Source: Gottfriedia acidiceleris
GTDB taxonomy: Bacteria > Bacillota > Bacilli > Bacillales > Bacillaceae_G
Assembly: GCF_002128425.1 (NCBI RefSeq)
Contig: NZ_NESS01000004.1
Span: 372,001-436,000, forward strand
DNA length: 64,000 bases
Reading direction: 5' to 3'
Position 1 is the first letter of the stretch; every line of letters starts with the position of its first letter. Below the pieces are notes generated by a model. It ran no database searches and was not told the DNA's origin. It saw only the letters and a program-made list of their open reading frames with translations. A program made the position numbers and the translations under genes. Shown here in pieces: positions 1 to 9,086 of the stretch.

Positions 1-2
1 AT

Positions 3-398
3 GCACATAATTTATTGCTGGGTATGTTTGCAGAATATGGAACATTAGGAGGATTGGCCTTTATAACACTAATTAGTATAAATATTGTAAAATGCATTCA
101 CTTATTCTTTTTTGAGCGCAGTAAAAAATGTTTTTTTAACAGTTTTTTTCTTGGCCTACCAGTTATTTTGTTTACAGGTGTATTTGATGAGCCAGTGTTC
201 TCTCCACAAATTGGTTTCCTGACGGTCATTCTGCTTGGGTGTTGGGATCGGTATTCAAAACGTATGCAATTTAATATCGAGATTTCAGCAATTCAAGGTA
301 AATTTATTAGTGTTTATGGCAGTACAGCTAGGTTAGTCGTTAGTTCACACATGATTTTTCATTATTTAAAATCGAAGTTTATTAGTAACAAATACTAA
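3..398 (+). CDS. O-antigen ligase/polymerase-like membrane protein, C-terminal part (5' truncated by window)
   Basis: The reading frame is open from the first bases, so this is the 3' end of a gene that starts outside the window. The visible part begins AHNLLLGMFAEYGTLGG. That matches the 'HNxxLxxxxEYGxxG' segment typical of WzyC/O-antigen ligase family proteins, which join or polymerise surface glycans at the outer face of the membrane. Two or three hydrophobic stretches follow, then a basic tail. A TTG at position 15 could be mistaken for a start, but the family motif continues upstream of it. The gene is convergent with pbuX, with a hairpin between them. The family assignment rests on one short motif and topology. 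Confidence 0.5.
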   Translation, partial: AHNLLLGMFAEYGTLGGLAFITLISINIVKCIHLFFFERSKKCFFNSFFLGLPVILFTGVFDEPVFSPQIGFLTVILLGCWDRYSKRMQFNIEISAIQGKFISVYGSTARLVVSSHMIFHYLKSKFISNKY

Positions 399-424
399 AA
401 AGGCCCCTACTTATTAGTAGGGGT
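399..424 (-). terminator. Intrinsic terminator of pbuX
   Basis: An inverted repeat cccctac/gtagggg surrounds a six-base loop. On the minus strand it is followed by a T run, so it fits as the terminator of the leftward permease gene. It directly abuts the stop codon of the rightward gene and may serve both directions, though there is no good T run on the plus side. Confidence 0.65.
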
Positions 425-498
425 CTTAGTGTGTAGACAAAGTCCAAAAACTTGATTTTCAGACTGTCGACAAAGTACAGTAAACATTTTTGGATAAA

Positions 499-1794
499 TT
501 ACGAGACTTTTTTCGTAACTTGTACTTCTATTGCTACATTTCGTTTTGTTAAGAATAAATTTAAAATAATCGCAGTTAATGAACCTGTTACGATTCCATT
601 TTGCATTAACATTTTTAAAAAGTCAGGTAGTTGGTCAAACATTTGTGGAAGTGTTGCTGAACCTAACCCTACAGCTATACTACAAGCTGCGATTAATAGG
701 TTTTCTCCTTTACCTAAATCGACTTCTGAAAGGATTGATATACCAGCAGCTGCGACAGATCCAAACATAACAATCATTGCGCCTCCAAGAACGGCATTTG
801 GAATAACAGTCGTTAACGCTGCTAATTTAGGTAATAATCCAAGAACAACCATGATACTTCCCGCAGCATAAATAACTTCTCGAGATTTAACTTTTGTAAG
901 CGAGATTAAACCAACATTTTGAGAAAAGGCTGTGTACGGAAATGCATTAAAAATACCACCGAGCATAATTGCAAGACCTTCTGAACGCAAGCCATTTACG
1001 ATCTGATCCTGTTTAACCTTCTGGTCAGTCGCTTTTCCAACTGCAAAATAGACTCCAGTTGATTCCACCATACTAACAATACATACGATAATCATTGTGA
1101 TAATAGCTGTAATACTGATTTTTGGTGCTCCGAAATAGAATGGTTGAGCGATACTAAACCATGATGCCTCTGATACGCTTGAAAAGTGAACGATTCCCAT
1201 TGCATAGCCAGCAATTGTTCCTACAACCAAACCAACAAGTACGGAAATTGTACGTAAAAATCCTTTACCAAATCGGTTAACAACTAAAATGACGATAAGT
1301 GTAAGAAGAGCTAGTAATAAATTGTGTACTTGACCGAAGTCTGGACTCCCTTGCCCACCTGCTGCATTATTCATAGCTACTGGTATTAGAGATAGTCCAA
1401 TAATCGTTACAACTGATCCTGTTACAATTGTGGGAAAAAATTTTAAAAGCTTTCCATAAAATGGGGCAGCTAGTATAACAAAGATCCCAGAAATGATTAT
1501 TGCACCGTATGCTGTCGGTAAATTTGAAGAGGATGCAATCGCAATAATGGGACCTACTGCTGTAAAAGTACATCCTAAAACAACTGGCAATCTGCTACCA
1601 ATATATTTTGTCCCCATGCTTTGCAGGATCGTTGCTATACCACAAGTAAATAAATCTGCTGCAATGAGATACGCGATTTGAGTTGGCGTAAGTTTAAGCG
1701 CGCCACCTATAATAAGAGGCACAACAACTGCACCTGCATACATAGCCATGACGTGTTGAAAACCTAATGTAAATGCTTTTTGTTTACTTAACAA
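499..1794 (-). CDS. pbuX: Xanthine permease, NCS2 family
   Basis: Predicted to import xanthine (or another oxidised purine) with cation symport across the cytoplasmic membrane. About a dozen hydrophobic segments fill the protein. Family markers are visible: the QH pair in the first helix (FQHVMAMYAG), the conserved ESTG segment in the middle, and the NCS2 signature QNVGLISLT late in the protein. A longer frame opens with ATG at 1815, but that ATG has no ribosome binding site. AAGGGAG sits at the right distance before the TTG at 1794, giving an N-terminus MLSKQKAFTLGFQH that resembles B. subtilis PbuX. Expression is controlled by the purine riboswitch and terminator just upstream. xpt, its usual partner in B. 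subtilis, is not adjacent. Uracil or urate transport is a less likely alternative. Confidence 0.85.
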   Translation of the reverse strand: MLSKQKAFTLGFQHVMAMYAGAVVVPLIIGGALKLTPTQIAYLIAADLFTCGIATILQSMGTKYIGSRLPVVLGCTFTAVGPIIAIASSSNLPTAYGAIIISGIFVILAAPFYGKLLKFFPTIVTGSVVTIIGLSLIPVAMNNAAGGQGSPDFGQVHNLLLALLTLIVILVVNRFGKGFLRTISVLVGLVVGTIAGYAMGIVHFSSVSEASWFSIAQPFYFGAPKISITAIITMIIVCIVSMVESTGVYFAVGKATDQKVKQDQIVNGLRSEGLAIMLGGIFNAFPYTAFSQNVGLISLTKVKSREVIYAAGSIMVVLGLLPKLAALTTVIPNAVLGGAMIVMFGSVAAAGISILSEVDLGKGENLLIAACSIAVGLGSATLPQMFDQLPDFLKMLMQNGIVTGSLTAIILNLFLTKRNVAIEVQVTKKVS

Positions 1795-1865
1795 TCTGAT
1801 TCTCTCCCTTGTCATTGCTAGATTTATCTATATTTATTAGCGTACCGTTATTACTCTTTATAAAA

Positions 1866-1918
1866 CAAAAAAGGACAGGTTCCACTTGAGTATGTTTCTC
1901 TCAAGTGAAACCTGTCCT
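1866..1918 (-). terminator. Riboswitch-controlled intrinsic terminator upstream of pbuX
   Basis: A long hairpin (GGACAGGTTTCACTTGAG pairing with the CTCAAGTGGAACCTGTCC arm, one mismatch) is followed by seven T residues on the minus strand. It lies between the purine aptamer and pbuX. This is the expected expression platform: ligand binding favours termination. Confidence 0.85.
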
Positions 1919-2018
1919 TCTGGGTTTTTATCCCTAATGGTGTAGCACGGGTAGTGCCCACATCGCTTGGACCAGCCATTTTCCTTATACAAAAATGCGG
2001 AACCCTAGATGTGCTTTC

Positions 2019-2089
2019 ACTCATAGTCGGTCGATTATATTGGTCGTCCGGTAGAAACTTATGGGCCATATCCCCATGATTATATGAGT
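2019..2089 (-). promoter_or_regulatory. Purine riboswitch aptamer (guanine/xanthine class)
   Basis: Read on the minus strand, P1 is formed by actcat (5') and atgagt (3'). The conserved core elements are TATAATC, GGATATGG, GTTTCTACC and GACTAT, in the order seen in the B. subtilis xpt aptamer. The nucleotide that decides ligand specificity is C (GACTAT), as in guanine/hypoxanthine-responsive members. Adenine-responsive members have U. The two hairpin arms P2 (GGGGATATGGCCC region) and P3 are both present. Ligand-induced termination at the downstream hairpin would switch pbuX off when purine bases are plentiful. Confidence 0.93.
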
Positions 2090-2156
2090 TATATATATAT
2101 TTGTACCTAAATTATGTTACACAGGCTAAACAATATTTTCAAGTAGAAAATGCAGG

Positions 2157-2198
2157 AAAAGGTGCTCCATTAGGAAAAAACTAATGGAACACCTTTTT
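2157..2198. terminator. Bidirectional-looking terminator after the ABC exporter
   Basis: A 13-bp inverted repeat (ggtgctccattag / ctaatggaacacc, one mismatch) has an A-rich flank on the left and T5 on the right. It lies just past the stop codon of the leftward permease gene and terminates that operon. Confidence 0.75.
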
Positions 2199-2199
2199 A

Positions 2200-3012
2200 T
2201 TATGTTCTACGCATATAAGCTTTTACAGTTAGCGGTGCAAAAATTGCTACGATTATAGCAGCTCCAATAAGTGAGATTACTAAATCTGATCCCACAGTTC
2301 CTGAGTTCGTGAGATTTCTTACTGCAGTTATTAGATGAGAGACTGGGTTTATTTTTACAAACCACTGAAGCCAATTTGGCATTGTATCTACTGGTACAAA
2401 GGCATTTGAAAGGAATGTTAACGGAAAGAGTGCAAGCATTGAAATCCCTTGTACACTTGAAGCCGTACGTGCAATTACTCCGAAGAAGGCAAAAATCCAA
2501 CTCATCGCCCATGAACATACAATTACAAGTAGCCCAGCTAAAACTACAAAGCCCAAGCCACCATCAGGACGATATCCCATTATATACCCCATAGTGAAAG
2601 TAAGGACAGTAGCGATCGTATAACGAATCGTATCCGCCAATAAAGCTCCGGCCAGTGGTGCAATACGTGCAATCGGTAGTGACTTGAATCGATCGAATAC
2701 ACCTTTATCCATATCTTCACGCAATTGTACACCTGTAACAATCGAAGTAGTGATGACTGTCTGTACTAAGATTCCTGGTATGATTACTGGTAAATAACTC
2801 TTAACATCCCCAGAGATTGCCCCACCAAAGATATAAGTAAACATAAGTGTAAAAATAATAGGTTGTAACGTTACATCAAATAATTGTTCTGGTGTACGCT
2901 TAATTTTTAGTAGACCACGATAGGCCATCGTAAATGAATTTTTTACTGATTGACTAAAACTAGTTTTATTTTTTAAATCACGATAAGTAGCTGGTTTTAT
3001 TGAAGTGCTCAT
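2200..3012 (-). CDS. ABC-2 type transporter permease (DrrB-like)
   Basis: Membrane half of a two-gene ABC exporter. The protein has the ABC-2 membrane fold: a cytoplasmic N-terminus of about 40 residues, then six hydrophobic segments, including the conserved region around 'GIMVQTVITTSIVTG'-like residues 95-110 and 'PLTFLSNAFVPVDTMPNWLQWF' near 200-220, which is typical of daunorubicin-resistance DrrB proteins. The start ATG overlaps the stop of the ATPase gene by 4 bp and follows GGAGGGAG, so the two are translationally coupled. The substrate is unknown; drugs, lipids and glycolipids are all seen in this family. Confidence 0.82.
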   Translation of the reverse strand: MSTSIKPATYRDLKNKTSFSQSVKNSFTMAYRGLLKIKRTPEQLFDVTLQPIIFTLMFTYIFGGAISGDVKSYLPVIIPGILVQTVITTSIVTGVQLREDMDKGVFDRFKSLPIARIAPLAGALLADTIRYTIATVLTFTMGYIMGYRPDGGLGFVVLAGLLVIVCSWAMSWIFAFFGVIARTASSVQGISMLALFPLTFLSNAFVPVDTMPNWLQWFVKINPVSHLITAVRNLTNSGTVGSDLVISLIGAAIIVAIFAPLTVKAYMRRT

Positions 3013-4040
3013 ACCCTTACTCCCTCCATTTCTTTTGATTTATTTGAATCCTTTGATCCATCATTTTCTACACTGTTACCAGTAATAGTAAGGAATACTT
3101 CATCAAGAGTTGGCTTTTGTACACTCATCTCGGCTAGATGAATACCTGCATCGCGTAAATCGATTAGCAAGTCGGTTACTCGATCAGCATCTGCCATAGG
3201 AGCTGTAATCTTTCCTTCTTCTAATATGATATTGGATTTTACTTTTAGTACGTGTTCAACTATTTGACGCGCCTTTTGAACATCTCTATTATCCTGAATT
3301 TTTAATTGTAATGATGAACTACCAACTGAAGCTTTCAATTCATCAACAGTACCTTCCGCAACTACATGACCACAATCTATTACTGCAACTCGATCAGCTA
3401 GTTCATCTGCCTCTTGAAGATATTGTGTTGTTAATAGCACTGTTGATCCTTCATTTACTAAACGACGAATAGTATCCCACATTTGATTTCTTGTGCGAGG
3501 GTCTAAGCCAGTTGTCGGCTCATCTAAGAAGATAAGTGGTGGCCTAGCAATTAAACTTGCAGCCAAATCTAATCTACGACGCATTCCCCCTGAGAAATTT
3601 TTCAGTGGGCGTTTTGCTGCTTCCGTTAAACCAAATTCCTCTAATAAATCAGCTGCTTTCTTTCGTGCTTCCGCTCTACCTAGACCTAATAATCTCGAGA
3701 AAATAATAAGATTCTCTGTAGCACTTAGTGACTCATCAACTGAGGCATATTGACCTGTGACGCCAATTAATTGACGCACAATTTGAGCCTCTTTTAATAC
3801 ATCATGTCCGAATATCCGTGCCGTACCTGCGTCTTGTCTAAGTAGTGTAGCTAGCATTCTAATTGTTGTTGTTTTCCCTGCACCGTTTGGTCCAAGTACA
3901 CCGTATATACTACCTGCACGAACATTTAAATCTACCCCATCAACCGCACGATTATCTCCGAATATTTTAACTAAACCGTTTGCTTCTACAGCTAAATCTC
4001 CATTATTGGGGGTAATTATTTTTTTATTTAAAAATTCCAA
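3009..4040 (-). CDS. ABC transporter ATP-binding protein (DrrA-like)
   Basis: ATPase subunit of the exporter. In order it shows Walker A (GPNGAGKTT, about residues 50-58), the Q loop, the ABC signature FSGGMRRR (about 149-156), Walker B with LDEPTTGLDP (about 172-181) and the switch histidine region. A C-terminal DrrA-type extension of about 100 residues ends in PTLDEVFLTITG. A GTG at 4064 extends the frame by eight residues, but AAGGAGG stands seven bases before the TTG at 4040, so that is the likelier start. It is the first gene of the operon with the ABC-2 permease. No regulator is adjacent. Confidence 0.85.
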   Translation of the reverse strand: MEFLNKKIITPNNGDLAVEANGLVKIFGDNRAVDGVDLNVRAGSIYGVLGPNGAGKTTTIRMLATLLRQDAGTARIFGHDVLKEAQIVRQLIGVTGQYASVDESLSATENLIIFSRLLGLGRAEARKKAADLLEEFGLTEAAKRPLKNFSGGMRRRLDLAASLIARPPLIFLDEPTTGLDPRTRNQMWDTIRRLVNEGSTVLLTTQYLQEADELADRVAVIDCGHVVAEGTVDELKASVGSSSLQLKIQDNRDVQKARQIVEHVLKVKSNIILEEGKITAPMADADRVTDLLIDLRDAGIHLAEMSVQKPTLDEVFLTITGNSVENDGSKDSNKSKEMEGVRV

Positions 4041-4176
4041 TTTAATTCCTCCTTCACTCTTCACGACTTATTACAAGTTGAATATATCGACTAATTATGA
4101 ATTAAGTATGAACTTTTTTAAAAAATTATCTTTACGAATAGATACAAGTCGGCGATCCAATCCTTGAAATTAATAG

Positions 4177-4211
4177 AAAAACTTCCCTTATTTAAATTAA
4201 GGGAAGTTTTT
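4177..4211 (-). terminator. Intrinsic terminator of helD
   Basis: An inverted repeat built on aaaacttccctta / taagggaagtttt is flanked by A and T runs, directly after the helD stop codon. Symmetry would allow function in both directions. Confidence 0.75.
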
Positions 4212-4216
4212 AAAAT

Positions 4217-6571
4217 TTAATCGTGAGCTATAGTCTGATTTAATATTAGGAACTCTGAGTCAATATCATGTATAAAAGGAGTCGTTTCTCCTAAGCTATA
4301 TAAATGTAATTGATGCATTGCTCGTGTACATGCAGTGTAGAATAGTCTACGGAGGCTCTCGTCTTCGTAAACTTGAGCTGATGCATCATAAATAATAACT
4401 GCATCGAATTCAATTCCTTTTGCTAAATATGCAGGAATTATGACAATCCCTTGTTCATATTCAACTGAACTCCTCTTCACTAGCTTAATTCCTTCAATAT
4501 CTTTTAATGCTTCAAATGCATCTGAGCTTTCTTCAGCAGATTTGCAAATAACAGCAATTGTATTAAATTCACTTTTCTTTAAGACCTCGATTTTAGATGT
4601 AATATGACTGTGCAAATCTTCTCGACTAGATAGCTGTGTTAATACAGGCTTATCCCCAACTCGTTCAAAAGGAGTAATAAGATTGCCTCCAGGTATGAGT
4701 CTACGTGTGAACTCTACAATTGGTTTTGTTGATCTGTAACTGCGAGTCAGATTAATCACTTTTGTTTCTTCTGATCCATATAAGCTTTTAAGGACATTAA
4801 AATCTACCATCTCACTAGCATGCGCAAAAATAGCTTGATTAAAATCACCTAGCACGGTCATCTTTGCAGAAGGAAACAGTCGTTTCAAAAACTCAAACTG
4901 GAAAGGAGAATAATCCTGGGCTTCATCTACAAGAACAAATTTAATTGTAACATTCGATTGGAAGCCTTGAATCAATTCTTTTAAAAGTAAATACGGTGTA
5001 GCATCTTCATAAAACAATTTGCCTTCATCTAACATATTTAATGTTAACTGACATATATCTACCCAATTCTCAGGGGTATCCCCTTCAATCCATTTTTCAA
5101 TTTGAGTTGGATTGGAAAATAACTGTTTATATACACCCTTTATGTCAATAAATCGCAATGCTCGAACCCATTCACGTAGTGGCTTTAGTTTTTTACGGAC
5201 GACCATTCGACCTAATATTTTAGTTTCTTGTTCGTAATCGTCGAATGAATCCTCTGTAGATCCTTGTTTTTTCTGCAAGTACTTATATGCCTTTTGATAA
5301 TCGTCTTTGCCAAGTAACTCGATTTCATCTTGTACCCATGTTTTTTTCAATTCAAGCTTTTCCATTTCATCGATTTGTTTGTTTACCCATTCCGTCAATT
5401 TCTCTAATCGATTGTTAAATTTTAAAGAAGTGTCGGTGTTATAAAATCTTTCAGAAATCTGTTTAGCTGTAACGACTGGCTTCCCTCTAAATTTAAATCC
5501 TCTAAAAACCATTCCGGATAATTCCAGTGATTGTCTGTATGCCTTAATCGTCTCAAAGAAACGAGTTGAAGCTTTAAATCGAATGCTTGAAGTTCTAGTC
5601 TTATAGGAAGGTTCATCCATAGCAGTTAGCACATATTCTAATTGCTCATAATTATCCTCCACCGAGAACGCATCACTTAGTCTATGAACTAGGTATTCTT
5701 GGAATGTAACTTGTTGCATATTTTCTTCGCCTAGTTCAGGTAAAACCCTTGATACGTAATTGTTAAACATTGCGTTAGGTGAAAATAGGATGATTTGATC
5801 TGCCTTTATCCAATTTCTATATTTATAAAGCAAATAGGCAATCCTTTGTAAAGCTGCAGATGTTTTACCACTTCCAGCCGCTCCTTGTACAATAAGTAAT
5901 CTACCTTTGTCATAACGGATAATCTGATTTTGCTCTTTTTGAATACTGGCTACTATGCTTCTCATGTGTTTGTTTGTTCCTTTACCAAGCACATGTTGCA
6001 AAATCTCATCACCTATTGTGAGACTAGTATCGAACATTGATTCAATTACACCATTACGAATAATATATTGCCATTTTTGGTCTAATACTCCACTCACTTT
6101 TCCCCCAGGTGTATCATATTCTGCAGGACCTGGTGGATAATCATAGTAAACGCTCGATACAGGAGCTCTCCAATCATAAACTAAAATATTTTCTCCAGTT
6201 TCATCCATTAGAGTTGAAACGCCAATATAAATACGTTCTGTTTCAGGTATACCTTCTTCTGTAAAATCAATACGCCCAAAATAAGGAACCTCTTTCATTC
6301 GACGAAGAGCGGATAATCGGTTAGAGGATTGCTTATGATTAATTTGGCCAATTGCCAAAAGTTGTGACTGTTGTCTTAAACTAATAATCGTTTCTAAATA
6401 GTCATCAAAGCTATCTGTATTAACTTTAACCTCATCCCAAAAGTTTTTACGAACATTGATTACTTCGTTTCGACGTTGGGCCGTTTCATCTGTTAGTTTA
6501 CTAATTTTGTCCGTGATTAGATCTAATACAGCATTTACTCTTTTTTGTTCTTTTTGAAGTTCCGTGTTCAT
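4217..6571 (-). CDS. helD: HelD-type UvrD-like ATPase, RNA polymerase recycling factor
   Basis: Class I HelD proteins bind RNA polymerase in the cytoplasm and use ATP to release it from stalled complexes and nucleic acid. The protein (784 residues from this start) has an N-terminal coiled-coil-rich segment that in the family reaches into the secondary channel, then the conserved YDWRAPVSSVYYDYP block. Walker A is GAAGSGKT (about residues 230-237) and Walker B is LVDEAQDYSPF. Late SF1 motifs are LTRSYRST and the FYTACTRAMHQL region. An in-frame start 14 codons upstream exists. AAAGGAG precedes the ATG at 6571 at proper distance, so the shorter form is chosen. It is a single-gene unit with its own terminator. 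Confidence 0.87.
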   Translation of the reverse strand: MNTELQKEQKRVNAVLDLITDKISKLTDETAQRRNEVINVRKNFWDEVKVNTDSFDDYLETIISLRQQSQLLAIGQINHKQSSNRLSALRRMKEVPYFGRIDFTEEGIPETERIYIGVSTLMDETGENILVYDWRAPVSSVYYDYPPGPAEYDTPGGKVSGVLDQKWQYIIRNGVIESMFDTSLTIGDEILQHVLGKGTNKHMRSIVASIQKEQNQIIRYDKGRLLIVQGAAGSGKTSAALQRIAYLLYKYRNWIKADQIILFSPNAMFNNYVSRVLPELGEENMQQVTFQEYLVHRLSDAFSVEDNYEQLEYVLTAMDEPSYKTRTSSIRFKASTRFFETIKAYRQSLELSGMVFRGFKFRGKPVVTAKQISERFYNTDTSLKFNNRLEKLTEWVNKQIDEMEKLELKKTWVQDEIELLGKDDYQKAYKYLQKKQGSTEDSFDDYEQETKILGRMVVRKKLKPLREWVRALRFIDIKGVYKQLFSNPTQIEKWIEGDTPENWVDICQLTLNMLDEGKLFYEDATPYLLLKELIQGFQSNVTIKFVLVDEAQDYSPFQFEFLKRLFPSAKMTVLGDFNQAIFAHASEMVDFNVLKSLYGSEETKVINLTRSYRSTKPIVEFTRRLIPGGNLITPFERVGDKPVLTQLSSREDLHSHITSKIEVLKKSEFNTIAVICKSAEESSDAFEALKDIEGIKLVKRSSVEYEQGIVIIPAYLAKGIEFDAVIIYDASAQVYEDESLRRLFYTACTRAMHQLHLYSLGETTPFIHDIDSEFLILNQTIAHD

Positions 6572-6912
6572 ATCATGCACTCCTTTAAAAGATAAAAATG
6601 GGGGTTGACTCAAGAGGATTTGTATAGTAAAATTAAAGTAGGGAAAATGTGACCTATTATAAAATTTTAATTATATATACTGTACTAATCTACCACGTTT
6701 TTATGTTTTAAGCAATAGTCCTCGTTTGAAATCATCATTATTTCTTCTCAATTTCTAATTTTCGCACACTAAAAAAAGTAAAATGACCCTCCCAAAAATG
6801 ATCATTTAATCAATTATAGTAAGGTCATCATTATTATTTATTTATTTTTTCTGTACATACCTCGATCAGTTACCTTTTATGAAATTTTACATTTTTATTA
6901 AAATCGACCAAA
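6572..6912. other. Intergenic region between nagA and helD
   Basis: AT-rich stretch of 341 bases without a credible gene. The left part downstream of nagA has a weak inverted repeat, atgacc (about 6782) with ggtcat (about 6826), around a long loop. I would not call it a terminator with confidence. The right part must hold the helD promoter, but no strong -35/-10 pair stands out. Confidence 0.4.
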
Positions 6913-8064
6913 TTATTTATGATCATTCCTAAATACAAATTCTCCATTAACAATTGTGGCTTTAACATTAAATTTATGGTCAATTAAGACGATATTTGCT
7001 TTTTTCCCACGTTCTATACTTCCAACTTCATTGTCAATATTAAGCAATCTTGCTTGGTTGAGACTAACCATCGGTAAAATTGTTTCTAACGGTACTTCTA
7101 AAACTTCTTTTACATTTTTTAAGCATTCCATTAAATTAGTCGTGCTTCCCGCTAACGAGCCTGTTTCTAGTGTTCGTGCAATTTTATTTTCCACTTTAAC
7201 TTCTAATGAACCGAGAGTATAAGACCCATCTGGTAAATCTGCAGCTGCCATTGAATCGCTTATTAAAATGATACGCTCTTTCCCTTTTGCTTTGTATAGC
7301 AGCTTAATTGCTCCAGGGTGGACATGCTGTAAATCAGCTATACATTCACAATAACATTGATCATTTGTTAGAACGGCACCAAGACACCCAGGATCACGAT
7401 GATTAAATCCTCTCATGCCGTTAAAAGTGTGTACTGAAATCCTTGCACCATGTTCAATTGCGTTATTCGTTGTGTCATAATCTGCATTTGTATGACCCAT
7501 TGATACATGAATGTCTATATCTGTTATCAATTTAATAGCTTCCTCTGCATGTTGTTTTTCTGGCGCTATTGTAATCACTTTAACCGTATTATTGGAAACC
7601 TTTATGAGTTCGATTAACTCATCCGTATTTAGTTCACGAATATACTTGACCGGGTGAGCACCGCGATGCTCAGTTGTAATGTATGGGCCTTCTACATACG
7701 ACCCAATGATTTCCGCTCCTTCTGTTTGTCCCATCGCTTCGCCAACGGTCATTACAGCTTTTTTTATTTTTTCGAAATCATGAGTCAGTGTAGTTGGCAA
7801 AAATCCTGTAACTCCATGACGTGCAAGCGAAACAGACATTTCTTGTAATGAATGAATACTGCCATCCATCGTATCATTTCCCGCAATTCCATGAACATGT
7901 ATATCAATCATACCCGGGATGGCTACAAGACTTGAATAATCCAAAATCTCACAGGAGGGTCTATTCGCTGTTACTTCATTTATTTTTCCGTTTTCAATCA
8001 GTATATATCCAGTTTCAATTATTTTATCGGGTGTATAAACTTTTTCTACCTTAATTGCTTTCAT
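6913..8064 (-). CDS. nagA: N-acetylglucosamine/N-acetylgalactosamine-6-phosphate deacetylase
   Basis: Amidohydrolase that removes acetate from N-acetyl-hexosamine-6-phosphate in the cytoplasm. The metal-site motif HVHG (IDIHVHGIAGNDTMDG, about residues 50-65) is visible. So are the mid-protein HVSMGHTNADY and VHTFNGM segments and the catalytic aspartate in LISDSMAAADLPDG. Its length of 383 residues is normal for NagA. The start is ATG 8064, preceded by AGAGGGGG; an upstream in-frame codon at 8088 has no site. It is the last gene of the amino-sugar operon. No NagB deaminase is nearby, but an AgaS-type gene and tagatose enzymes are, so GalNAc-6-P (AgaA role) is the inferred substrate. Confidence 0.85.
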   Translation of the reverse strand: MKAIKVEKVYTPDKIIETGYILIENGKINEVTANRPSCEILDYSSLVAIPGMIDIHVHGIAGNDTMDGSIHSLQEMSVSLARHGVTGFLPTTLTHDFEKIKKAVMTVGEAMGQTEGAEIIGSYVEGPYITTEHRGAHPVKYIRELNTDELIELIKVSNNTVKVITIAPEKQHAEEAIKLITDIDIHVSMGHTNADYDTTNNAIEHGARISVHTFNGMRGFNHRDPGCLGAVLTNDQCYCECIADLQHVHPGAIKLLYKAKGKERIILISDSMAAADLPDGSYTLGSLEVKVENKIARTLETGSLAGSTTNLMECLKNVKEVLEVPLETILPMVSLNQARLLNIDNEVGSIERGKKANIVLIDHKFNVKATIVNGEFVFRNDHK

Positions 8065-8153
8065 AACACTTCCCCCTCTATTGTTCACAGGAATACTTTT
8101 TTAGAAGAACAATAGGCAACACCAAAATAGGATGCTGCCTGTCAGCTTAATAC

Positions 8154-9086
8154 TTATACGTGTAAGTAGTTTAATTTTTTTAAAGTTAAGTAACATGCTC
8201 CATACAACCCGGCATCATTCCCAAGTATCGAAGGAAATGCGATTGTTTCTTGATGATAAATTGGCATGGTCTCCTTTTTAATCTCAGAGTTGATGTCCTG
8301 AATAAACCGCTCCTTTTGCTCAGCAATTCCTCCCCCGATAATAATTGCCTCCGGATTCAGAAGATGGACTATATTTGATAGACCTATGCTAATGTAATGG
8401 ATAAATCTTTTATATACACCCGTTGCAATTGAATCTCCTTCTTCCACTAGAGCCAAAATTTCTTCTCCAGAAATCTTCTCAATAACTTCACCATTTTTGT
8501 TCTTTTCATCAATAAAGTCATTTACTAAGGCTGATGTAGCGGCATATCTTTCAAAGCACCCTCTTCGTCCGCATCCGCAAGACCGTCCGTCATTAATGAT
8601 TACGGTATGCCCTAGTTCTCCAGCTAAATGACGAGATCCGCTTATAATATTCCCATCTATGATAATGGTGCTTCCAATACCTGTTCCTAGTGTTAAAAAA
8701 ACTACATTTTTCTCCCCTTGAATTGCACCTTTCCACATTTCGCCGAAGCAAGCACTTTTCACATCATTTTCAACACTAACTGGTAATTTAAATAAATTGA
8801 AAAGTATTTCGCCCAAATTCATTCCTGAATAATCAGGTATATTGTTGGAAAATAAAATTTCACCTGTTTCAGGGTTTACAAGTCCACACGAGGAGATTCC
8901 GATTCCTGCTATTAAAAAATCATTTTGAAGCTTTTTTATTTTCTCAGCTAAAAGTTCAGGAAGCAGCTTTTGTATATTACTTTTAGGTGTTGGTACCTTA
9001 TCTTTGTAAACCATTTGCCCATCACGATTTATTAGTCCAAATTTGATAAATGTACCTCCGATATCAAAACAAACTATATTTTCCAC
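8154..9086 (-). CDS. ROK family sugar kinase (probable amino-sugar kinase)
   Basis: Phosphorylates a free hexose or N-acetylhexosamine at C6. N-terminal phosphate-binding motif DIGGTFIKFG (residues 8-17), the second glycine-rich motif LTLGTGIGS, and the sugar-contact ExGH in AGELGHTVI are all visible. The ROK zinc motif follows as CGCGRRGCFE. It starts with GTG at 9086 behind AGGGGG and overlaps the end of the PfkB gene by 23 bp, so it is part of the same operon. ROK kinases include glucokinase, fructokinase, ManNAc and GalNAc/GlcNAc kinases. Because the cluster has an ABC importer and no PTS, a kinase making GalNAc-6-P (AgaK role) is what the pathway needs. That specificity is inference. Confidence 0.8.
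   Translation of the reverse strand: MENIVCFDIGGTFIKFGLINRDGQMVYKDKVPTPKSNIQKLLPELLAEKIKKLQNDFLIAGIGISSCGLVNPETGEILFSNNIPDYSGMNLGEILFNLFKLPVSVENDVKSACFGEMWKGAIQGEKNVVFLTLGTGIGSTIIIDGNIISGSRHLAGELGHTVIINDGRSCGCGRRGCFERYAATSALVNDFIDEKNKNGEVIEKISGEEILALVEEGDSIATGVYKRFIHYISIGLSNIVHLLNPEAIIIGGGIAEQKERFIQDINSEIKKETMPIYHQETIAFPSILGNDAGLYGACYLTLKKLNYLHV

Noticed and set aside
452-871. 139-codon plus-strand frame opposite pbuX
   Set aside because: It lies antisense to a well-supported permease gene and has no recognisable domain.
1851-2069. 72-codon minus-strand frame upstream of pbuX
   Set aside because: It runs through the purine aptamer and its terminator; the region is regulatory RNA.
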